NCBI GenBank assembly: GCA_009823505.1 | Contig: VZQC01000265.1 | Span: 4,185,721-4,249,720 of the forward strand | DNA length: 64,000 nucleotides | Origin: Rhizomys pruinosus | Taxonomy: Eukaryota > Chordata > Mammalia > Rodentia > Spalacidae | Direction of reading: 5' to 3' | Part shown: positions 46,042 to 54,897 of the stretch, piece by piece | How the letters are laid out: the number at the start of each line of letters is the position of its first letter | Position numbering within the stretch: the first letter of the stretch is position 1 | Notes under the pieces: model-generated | Seen by the model: only the letters and a program-made list of their open reading frames with translations | Databases searched by the model: none | What the model was told of the DNA's origin: nothing | Program-made: the position numbers and the translations under genes

Positions 46042-46824
46042 TGTTAGGACCAGGTCAGAAAGAGTTAATCTAGTTGAAGCAAGCCTCATTCCCATGACTA
46101 CCTTAACCACAAGAATACAGTCTGACCCTGAGTTCCTAGTTCCCACAGCTACCTGAGGTCAGGATGAACTTTCCCGGCCCTGAAGGAGAGCTTCCCACCC
46201 CCTAGGGAGCCCATTCCTCTCCAAGGGGCTTCAAGCTGCTAAACACAACCAATCAGCTTAAAGGTCACCACTGCTTGCATTGTGTTTCTATAGCCTTGCA
46301 ATTGTGTATGTATGATGTCACCAAATTCCTCCAGTTTGTGGCTTTGGCTTTAAAAGGTCTCTGTAACAGATGGCTGGGGTTGTGCTCATCCCTGAGTGGA
46401 ATGGGTTGCATCCCTGACACATCAACAATTGGCTCCCTTGATGTGTCAGTTTTCTTTTTTTTAATTTTTTATATTAATTTTATTTACTTCTGTATGTGTA
46501 TGAATGTACTGTCTGCATGCAAGTTTGTGCACCCCTGTCATGCAATCCTGTGGAAGTCAGAAGAGGGTGTCGGATTCCCCTGGAACTGGAGTTCTCCTGG
46601 AATTGGAGTTTCAGATGGATCTCGGCCACCATGTGGGTGCTGGGGATCGAACCTGGGTCCTCTGCAAAAGGGGTCGGTGCTCTTAACTGCTAGGCCATTT
46701 CTCCAGCCCCAATGTGTCAGTTTTCTTAATTGGGTACTGGTGCACCAGCAAATTAAATAAATTTCATATTAATCTGTGGCTCCTCGTTGGTTTCCTTTGT
46801 GAGTGTGGCAATTTGAGTCCAACA
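46042..46824 (+). mobile_element. Solo LTR of an endogenous retrovirus, 5-bp target duplication
   Basis: Starts TGTTAGGACC and ends GAGTCCAACA, flanked by GTAAG at 46037-46041 and 46825-46829. Removing it restores continuous L1 ORF2 text. It is about 530 bases once the B3 at 46457-46711 is removed. Plus-strand promoter-like signals: CCAATCAG (46249-46256), TTTAAAAGGTC (TATA-like, near 46350) and TTAAATAAATTTC (polyadenylation signal near 46755). No internal viral genes remain, so it arose by LTR-LTR recombination. Class I is likely but not certain. Confidence 0.88.
46457..46711 (-). mobile_element. B3/B2-type SINE inside the solo LTR, 16-bp target duplication
   Basis: Target duplication ATGTGTCAGTTTTCTT at 46441-46456 and 46712-46727. 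Antisense, with intact B box and doubled 'ttccagg' block. It is the innermost layer of the nest, so one of the youngest insertions here. Confidence 0.95.
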
Positions 46825-47059
46825 GTAAGGTCTCCTTGTATTCCTTCTTGAATTGCTTGATTTTGGTGTAAAGAAAAGCTACTGATTTTTCTAGTTTAAT
46901 TTTGTATCCTGCCACTTTACTGAAACTCTTAATCATTTCTAGGAGTTTTCTGGTGGAGTTTTTAGCAACGCTTAGGTAAACAATCATATCACCAGCAAAA
47001 AGGGATAGCTCGACTTCCTCTTTTCCAATTAGTACTCCTTTAATTTCCTTTTTCTGCCT

Positions 47060-48780
47060 TATAAATTATAAAAAATTAAGAAATCACAAGAGTGGGAACA
47101 ACCAGGAAATGTGGGACCCTGTGAAAAGACCAAACGTCTGCATAGGGACAGAGGAAGGGAAAGAATCCCAAGACAATGGTATTGACCAGATCTTCAACAG
47201 AATAATAGATGAAAATTTCCCCAAACTAAAAAAAGACAAACCCATACAAATATAAGAAGCACCACAAAAGGTAAGGGCTCCTTGCTTCTAGGTTGGGATA
47301 CCTACAGGAGGAGAGGCAATAAGACCCTGCTGCCGAAGACCTGACGTTAACATGGGAGGGATGTATTGAGACCACACATGCAAGTGTACAGATGGCCTCT
47401 GGAATGCCAGAGAGTGTTACCAAAGGCCACTAAACCAATAAAGCAAATATGGGTCTCCCTGAGTCAAGCAAGACTCCACCGTCAGCACCAGCTACACCTC
47501 ATCTGCCTGGAAATACTGTGCAGCAGAGGCAGCCATGTGCCTGTATATCCCAAATCTAATTGGCTATTGGCTCTCCCCTTGGAGAAATAACCCATGGCTG
47601 ATGCCACAAGCTTACATCCTCTACAGGTTAGGAGATGTTATAAGCCACAGTAAGACCCTGTCATATTTAACGGGGGGGGGGTTGTAATTCATGGATTAAC
47701 ATATCCAAACATGTGTCTATGCTAAAGTAACCTACCATAACTATTAGTGCTGCTTAAATACCTATATATCTAATTGCTTGTTCTTCATTAGTAGGATCGA
47801 AAGGTTATTCCTGGACAAACTGTCAGCCCATGAAAGGAAACAGCAAGAATTGACCAGAGTCCAAGTCAACAGCTCCAGAGAGAGTGGACTGTTTTACCTC
47901 TCATCCACCTGTGCCCCTTTTCTAAGCCTAGGGAACAACCTGTGGAAGAGGGGGCGTGGTAGAATGTAAGGGCTGCGATTGGGGTGAATGGTGAAACTAC
48001 AGCAATGTAGTCTGGACACTCATTTGATCAACTTGATTGAACAAAGAACCTGTCACCCCCCACTGGATGGTGGGGCTGTAGGTGTTTGGGCACAACAGCC
48101 TGCAGATAGGTTTTGCATGAAGGATGCTTGTACTCATGGATTATCACTTATAGCTAAAAATGAAAAAAAAAACTGAGAGAAAGATGCAGGACAGTTATGG
48201 CAGAATGCATGATCTGGGATGGGGTGGGGGTGGGGGGGGAGGGAAAGGGAAATAAGCCTGAACTGAATTGGAAAAAATGTATGAAATGCACAAAGCATCA
48301 ATAAAAAACTAATTAAAAAATAAAAGAAGCACACAGAACACCAAATAATCAAGATCAAAAAAGAAACTCCCAATGCCATACCATAGTTAAAATGCTAGAT
48401 GCCCAAAACAAAGATAAAATACTGAAAACTATAAGAGAAAAACAACAAGTTACATATAAGGGGAAACATCAGAATTACAGCTGACTTTCAGTGTAAACTA
48501 TGAAAGCAAGAAGGACATGGACCAAAGTATTCCCAGTACTAAGCAACTATGGATGCCAACCCAGGTTACTATACCCAGCAAAAATGTCAGTTATAGTTGA
48601 AGGAGAATGAAAAAACTTTCAGGACATAAACAAGATGAAAGAATACATGTCCACAAAACAAAACCTTTAGAGACTTCTTGAAGCAATTCAAAAGACAGAG
48701 GAAAGGAGCAACTATCCCCAAGCACATAGAAAGAGAAAAAAATAAAAGCATAACTGTAGAAGTAGAACCCTAGAACAAAA
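47060..48780 (+). pseudogene. L1 ORF1 C-terminal part, interrupted by a family A element
   Basis: 47060-47262 resumes ORF1 (MWDPVKRPNVCIG, then FNRIIDENFPKLKKDKP, the RNA-recognition region). After the insertion, 48322-48780 continues with the C-terminal domain: ARRTWTK-like text, CQPRLLYPAKMSV-like text and a basic end. Frameshifts and stops are frequent. It ends just before the ORF2 ATG at 48781. Confidence 0.75.
47263..48320 (+). mobile_element. Family A copy 1 (L1-tailed repeat), longest copy, ~1.06 kb
   Basis: Cleanly interrupts L1 ORF1, with AAGAAGCAC repeated at both edges (about 47252-47260 and 48325-48333), so its limits are set by the host sequence. The first ~330 bases (GGTAAGGGCTCCTTGCTTCT to CTCTCCCCTTGGAGA) are seen only here. 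The next ~550 are shared with copies 2 and 3. The last ~165 (AGAGAAAGATGCAGGACAG to CAAAGCATCAATAAAAAAC) align with the L1 3' UTR. No ORF over 75 codons, no tRNA- or 7SL-like head. It may be a 5'-truncated piece of a longer element. Confidence 0.88.
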
Positions 48781-51700
48781 ATGAACATTGAAAATGAGGT
48801 GAAAGGAAGCAACACACATCTCTCAATTATAACCTTAAATATTAATGGTCTAAACTCCCTGATCAAAGAACATAGACTGGCAGAATGGATTAGGAAACAA
48901 AACCATCTATATGCTATCTACAAGAAACCAATCTCACCCTCAAGGATAGGCACCAACTTAATGTGAATGGATGGAAAAAATTATTCCAAGCAAATGGATG
49001 CAAAAGCAAGCAGGAATTGTTATTTTAATATCAGACAGAATAGAATTCAAAGTAAAAGTAATCAGAGAGACAAAGTGGACCATTACATCCTTATCAAATG
49101 AACAATTAACCATGAAGATTTCACAATCATGAATATACATGCACCAAACTCTGGCGCACTGAACTTTATAAGTACAATTTTGCAGGACCACAAGGCACAG
49201 ATTAATCAATCTCAGCATACTTATAGTAGGGGACTCCAATACCCCACTGAACCCTTTGGACAGGTCAACTGGACAAAGAATAAACAGAGAGATATCTGAA
49301 TTGAATAATACAATACACCAAATGAACATCATAGATATCTATGGAATATTCTGCCCAAACACCAGAGAATACACTTTCTACTCAGCACCCCATGGAACAT
49401 TCTCCAAAATTGACCACATGCTGGGACACAGAATAAAACCTCAACAAATACAAAAAGATTGAAATAATTTCATGCATTCTATTAGAGCACAGCACAATAA
49501 AGCTCAATATCAACACCAGAATAAGCCCTACCACCTACAAGTACACATGGAGACTAAACAACACAGTCCTGAATAATGTATGGGTCAAGAAAGAAACAAA
49601 GAAAGAAATAAAAGCATTCCTGGAGCTAAACAAAAATGACAATACAACACCACAAAATTTATAGGATACTTTAAAAGCAGTCCTAAGAAGGAAATTTATA
49701 GCCCTGGGTGCCTACATAAAACAAACAAACAAACAAACAAAACAAAACAAAACCCAGAATGACAACAAATAAACAGTCAAACCCTGCAGGTAAAAACACT
49801 TGAGGGACAACAACAAATGAACCCAACAGACAGGAAGAAATAACAAAAATCAGAGCAGAAAACAATGAAATAGAAATAAAGAAAATAATACAGAGAATCA
49901 ATGAATCCAAAACTTGGTTCTTTGAAAAGATAAACAAAATAGACAGACCTCTAGCCTGGTTAACCAAAAGAAAGAAAGAGCTACTCCAAATCGATAGAAT
50001 TCATGATGAAAGGGCATCACAACAGACAATGAAAATATCCAGACAATCATACGGTAATACTTAAAAAACCTACACTCTACGAAATTTGAAAACCTAAAAG
50101 AGAAATGGTTGAATGTCTGAAATCCTGGAAATTAACAAAGATTAACCAAGAAGAGATTGACAGCTTAAACAGACCCATTATATTTGAAAAAACTGAAAAC
50201 ATAATAAGAAAAACCTCCCAACTAAAAAAAGCCCAGGCCCACATGGCTACATGATAGAATTCTATAAAACATTTAAAGAAGAATTAGGCTATTTACTACT
50301 CAAACTGCTCAGAAGGATACAGATTGAGGTAACTTCCCAAATTTGTCCTATGAAACCAGCATCACTCTAATACCCAAACCAATCCAAGATACATCCATAA
50401 AAGAAAACTATAGGGCTGGAGAGATGGCCTAGTGGTTAAGAGCACTAATTGCTGTTGTAGAGGACCCAGGTTCGATCCCCAGCACCCACATGATGGCTGA
50501 GAAACATCTTTAGCTCTATTTCCAGGGGAATCCTACACCCTCTTCTGACCTCTGCAGCATTGCATGACACGGGTGCACAAGCCTACATGCAGACAGTACA
50601 TTCATACACATACAAAAATAAATAAAAAAATTAAAAAAAGAAAATCATAGACCCATCTTATTAGTGAACATAGATGCAAAAATTCTCAACAAAATACTTG
50701 CATACCTCATACAGACTCACATTGAAAAGATCATCCATCATGACCAAGTTGGATTCATACCAGAGATGCAGAGATGTTCAACATATATAAATGTATAAAT
50801 ATCATAAAGCTCACAAATGGATTGAAAGACAAAAACCACACAATCATCTCAGTTGACACAGAAAAAGCCTTCAACAAAATCAATATAACTTCATGCTTAA
50901 AGTCCTAGAGGCAATTGGACTAGAGAGAACATTCTTCAACATAACCAAAGTCATATACAACAAACCATAGCCAACATCATCCTGAATGGAGAAAAGTTAG
51001 TAGCATTCCCCTTAAAGGCAGAAACTGGGCAAAGCTACCCCTATTGCCATTCCTCTTGAATATAGTGGTTGAAGCCCTTGCTTGGGCAATAAGACAAGTA
51101 AGGGAACTTAAAGGAGTACTAATTGGAAAAAAGGAAGTCAAGCCATCCTTTTTTGCAGACGATATGATAGTTTACCTAAGGGATACTAAAAACTCCACCA
51201 GAAAAATCTTAGAAATGATAAAGAGTTTTAATAAAGTGTCAGGATAAATGATAGAGTTTCAATAACGTGTCAGGATAAAAAAATTAACCTAGAAAAATTG
51301 GTAGCCTTTCTTTACACCAACAACAAACAACTGAAGAAGGAATAAAAAGAGACCTTTCCACTCAAAAACAATAAAGTACCTAGGAAAAACCTAATCAAAG
51401 ACACCAGACATCCCCACAACAGAAAATTTAAAGCGCTGAAGAAGGAGCTTGAAGAAGACATTTAAAGATGGAAATACATCCCATACTCATGGATTAGAAA
51501 AAACAATATATTAAAAATATCCATGCTATCCCAATTAATATAGAGATTCAATGAAATCCCAATTAAAATCCCCTTGAGTTTCTTCAAAGACTCGAAAAAA
51601 ATCCTTAAATTCATATGGAAAAACAAAAGACCCTAAATAGCCGAAGCAACTCTGAGTAAAAAGTGCAATACTGGGGGAATCATTATACCAGACTTCAAGC

Positions 51701-52100
51701 TATTTTACAGGACTATAGTCATAAGAACAGCCTGGTACTGGCACAAAAACAGACACATCTACTCATGGAACAAAATTGAAGATCCAATCATGAATGCATA
51801 CAATTTCAGCTGCCTCATATTTGATAAAGAGCCAAGAAGACTCAATGGAGGAAAGACAGCATCTTCAGCAAATGGTGTTGGCAAAACTGGATCACCACTT
51901 GTAGAAGAATAAAATTAAACCTGTACTTCTCACCCTGTACAAAAATCAACTCCAAATGGATCAGACCTTAGTGTGAAACCTGGAACTCTGAAAGTGATAG
52001 AAAAAAACATTTGCAGCAACCTACAAGATATAGGACTAGGAGAAGATTTTCTAAATCAGACAGCAGCTGCACAGGAAATAAGGTTGACAACTGACATAAT
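48781..52100 (+). pseudogene. L1 ORF2 pseudogene of the nested old L1, lacking the C-terminal region
   Basis: Opens at 48781 (MNIENEVKGSNTHLSIITLN, the endonuclease start) and follows the full order: endonuclease, linker, RT with [15 protein letters not shown] (active site 51150-51180), thumb (51640-51940). At about 52098, just after the AQEIR text, it jumps directly into 3' UTR sequence, so some 250-280 residues including the Cys/His segment are deleted. A B3 (50413-50635) and many indels break it as well. Confidence 0.9.
50413..50635 (+). mobile_element. B3/B2-type SINE in L1 ORF2
   Basis: Head GGGCTGGAGAGATGGCCTAG, intact B box (GGTTCGATCCC), tail ATAAATAAAAAAATT. Flanked by AAAAGAAAACTATAG and a copy with small changes (50636-50650). 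It lacks the doubled block. Confidence 0.92.
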
Positions 52101-52429
52101 TTTAGTATCGGTGTGACACATATATATGCATGTGTTGAAGCAGTACACATTGGAGGGAACAACAACAACAAAAGAACTGGGACAAAGATCAGAGTGAAAT
52201 AGTAAAGCTGTCCTCAAAACAATAATCCTCTGCTTTGAAAAACTTTAAAAAGACTCAGAAAAAGATACAAGAAATTTATAGCAGAGTGCATGAACTTGTG
52301 TGGATTGGGGGGCATGGAAAGGGAAATGAGTCTTAATTGGAGTGAGAAATAATGTATGAAATGTACAGAACTTCAATACAAACATAAAAAAGAGGTTTAA
52401 GCCAAAAAAATAAACACAAGACAGAAGAG

Positions 52430-52915
52430 AGAAGCAGTAAGAGAGAGGGGAAGATAGGATAGTAAACACAGGGCTTGCCAGACACCTCACCTTTGTGATC
52501 TTATGTAATTTTTCTCAAAAGCATAAAACCAAAGAGAATAAGAACTGCTTCTTTCCTAGGTTTCATAGTTAATAGGAATATTTTTAGTTGTAATTCTGAG
52601 TTTGAGAAAAGATGATTGTGACACAAGACTGAAGCTAGTTATATCCAGATCTGAGAAGTGGAGCAGGGTGATGTATATTAAGGAGTTCTGCTAATATGTC
52701 CACATAAACCCCTAATGCCATCCACAGCACATCCTGAGCACCAGTAGCTACTGACATCACACAGGTTTATGGAGAGGCGTATAACTGGGTATAACTACAT
52801 CCAACAAACTACTGTGCTGCTCTGTGTATCAAAGTCATACTCTGGTTGGGCCCACACAATAAGATGAATTAGTGTATTTAATTATTAAAATGTTGTAAAT
52901 AAGAATGAGAGGAAA
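52430..52915. other. No gene or repeat recognised
   Basis: Ordinary sequence between the L1 nest and a B1. Confidence 0.4.
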
Positions 52916-52916
52916 G

Positions 52917-53048
52917 CCGGGCATGGTGGCGCACGCCTTCAATCCTAGCACTTAGGAGGCAGAGGCAGGCGGATCTTTGTGAGTTCAAGGCCAGCCTGGT
53001 CTACAGAGTGAGTTCCAGGACAGCTGGGGCTACCGGGAGACCCTGTAA
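52917..53048 (+). mobile_element. B1 SINE without an A tail
   Basis: Nearly consensus head (GCCGGGCATGGTGGCGCACG) and body. It stops at GGGAGACCCTGT without the final CTCGAAAA and A tail, so its 3' end has been deleted or was replaced. Confidence 0.92.
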
Positions 53049-53220
53049 GATATGAGTGGATGTTTAGCTGGGTCACCTTGTTGAAGTGCATGAGGATGAA
53101 GTGGTGGAGATTCAGTTTCAAATGAAACATTGATCAAAACAGAGCACACCATCAGGGGAACTCAGGGTCAAGCAGAGTAAAGAAACTTGGAGAGACCATC
53201 CCAAGCAAGGGAGGAAGATA

Positions 53221-53226
<6 letters not shown>

Positions 53227-53290
<64 letters not shown>
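53227..53290. repeat. (GA)n microsatellite, 64 bp
   Basis: Pure AG run, the longest simple repeat in the window. Confidence 0.98.
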
Positions 53291-53293
<3 letters not shown>

Positions 53294-53344
53294 AGGGACA
53301 ACAGCTGTATCTATTTTGTAATGTAGAGGGACTATCAGTATTTT

Positions 53345-54585
53345 TTCAAAGCCAATTTTTATTGAAGCTTTGTACGTTTCATACAAAATTTCCCAATCAA
53401 ACCTAGACCCTTGTGCCCTTGCCCCCCAACCAATCCACCAGAACTCATGTATTCTGCCAAACATATTTTTCATCTTTTTCGTAGTCTCTTTTAAAAATTT
53501 CAATGCAGAAGTTCCATCTTTTTGACCATCTTTTTGTTGTTCTTCCCGCCAATTTGCATCACTCCAAAATATGCATATATGCATGCCATACATATATAAA
53601 GATTATGACTTCTTAGATTTTAGTACGTTCAGCTTATGATTTCTTTTTTTATTTTTATTGGTTTTTTTTTTCTTTATTAGGCTCAAAGATGTCATCTTTT
53701 CCTTAAGTAACTGTTTGAAGGCTCCTCCTTGGCCAGCATCAGTTCTGCCCTTGTACCTCACACTGGGATCTTCCCTTCCCATGGTCACCAAGTGAGGTCC
53801 AGTAAGCACCACGTCCTGTCTTGATCTTCCTGTACTGGTCTCTGTGATACAGCCTGGATACTCTAACAATGACAGTCTATACTCTGAAGAGGCTGAAACC
53901 TCAGTAGTTGCTCAGTCCAAAAGCTGGATATCTCAGCAGTCCCCATCTGGCACTGAAGGTTTGGAGGATTCTTGGAGAGACATGAGTCTTCAGTCCATAG
54001 TGGAGGATTAAAAAGCTGTGTCTTATGTCTTTGAAGAATGGCAAAAGCAGAGGCAGCCACAGGGTAGCTGCACTTGCCAGTAAGAAGTGAAGACAGGCAA
54101 AACAGCAATGCTTTTTTTTCTTTTTGTCTTTTTACTAAGATCTCAAGTTTTTTTTCAATGTTTATTGATAGATACAAGTATATGAAATCAGGGCATGAAC
54201 ATGATTTATAGATTAAGTAGACTTAATTTCAATACTATAATAAGGGGACAATTCAAATTCTCACCATTTGTTTCACACACAAAAAAATTCCACTTCAAGG
54301 GCATTAATGGAGATCTCAAGTTTTATACCTGAAGTACAATTTCTCAGGCTTTACTAATTATTTATTTCTGGTTATACTTTACTTTTGGATATTTAAGTCT
54401 ACACAGTTAGCCCAGATTAAGCAAGGTTTTTGTTTTCTCAAGGTCAGTTGAGGATCTGGTCCTCAGGGGTCACTCAGATTATTTTTTGGGGAGTTAGGGA
54501 GCCCCTGTCTACTTTTGGCTTTTCATTTACCAGTTCCATCCACTTGAGGACAAAGTCAGGTCTTGCTAGACCAGGCTTCCCTTTT
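53345..54585 (-). mobile_element. Family B copy 2 (L1-tailed repeat)
   Basis: Left end is an L1-type tail (TTTTTATTGAAGCTTTGTACG) with ~240 bases alignable to the L1 3' UTR up to CACTCCAAAATATGCATA. The rest (to about 54585) is the family B body shared with 42916-44235. It contains no L1 coding and no long frame. Its right end abuts the tail of the next antisense L1. The name of the body repeat is unknown to me. It may be partly a known rodent mid-repeat. Confidence 0.7.
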
Positions 54586-54783
54586 TTAATTTATATATAT
54601 ATTTTTAATCAAATCTAGACCCATGTCCCCCACCCTATCCCCCCACCCCACCAGAACGCATGCATTCCGTCAAACATGCCCTCCATCTCTTTCTCAGTCC
54701 TTCTCAATATGCTCCATGTGGAAGTTGACTGTTTTGAGCAGAAGTTCACTGCCTCAGTCAGTTATTTGAGGCAGTCTTTCCTG

Positions 54784-54811
54784 TTGTTGTTGTTGTTGTT
54801 GTTGTTGTTGC
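54784..54811. repeat. (GTT)n tract in L1 3' UTR
   Basis: Nine GTT units. The same place in other L1s here has two to four. Confidence 0.9.
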
Positions 54812-54897
54812 TGATTCCAATATGCATCACTCCCAACTGCTTGGACAAAAGCTCAAGGGGCCATGCACAAGAAATAGTTACAACTAGGTAATTGGCA

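Larger units (their letters stand above)
44490..47058 (-). pseudogene. L1 ORF2 pseudogene (RT to C-terminus), split by a solo LTR
   Basis: From right to left: RT around [17 protein letters not shown] (46930-46985, where the usual FADD is FAGD, so an inactive catalytic site), then thumb, then C-terminal region with CWRGCQERGTFIHCWWEC (44880-44935), and the MEFYAVIKKDD stretch before the stop near 44514. The LTR at 46042-46824 interrupts it. Several frameshifts. The endonuclease half is missing. Confidence 0.92.
42906..47060 (-). mobile_element. Antisense L1 block inserted in the older L1's ORF1
   Basis: The left end is an L1 3' tail (CATTTTTTTATTGAAGCTCT) and the right end is ORF2 RT region cut off at TTCTGCCTT (47058). 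Flanking GATTATGAAAT (left) and AAATTATAAAA (right) may be a decayed target duplication, which would make the whole 4.15 kb one insertion. Inside it are the family B body, an assembly gap, ORF2 sequence, and a solo LTR that carries a B3. Confidence 0.8.
41863..52405 (+). mobile_element. Old, nearly full-length L1 split by at least three insertions
   Basis: The pieces of one sense L1 are 41863-42905 (5' UTR, start of ORF1), 47060-47262 and 48322-48780 (rest of ORF1), and 48781-50412 plus 50636-52405 (ORF2, 3' UTR). Between them sit an antisense L1 block (42906-47060), a family A element (47263-48320) and a B3 (50413-50635). Joining the coordinates gives ~5.1 kb of host L1. Imperfect flanks (AAAACAAGATAGAAG near 41848; AAACACAAGACAGAAG near 52411) may be its target duplication. 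It must be the oldest layer of the nest. Confidence 0.85.

Noticed and set aside
17800..48400. Repeated units as a CRISPR-like or other spaced array
   Set aside because: The repeats are dispersed SINEs and LINEs of 130-4000 bases without regular spacing. The organism is a mammal.
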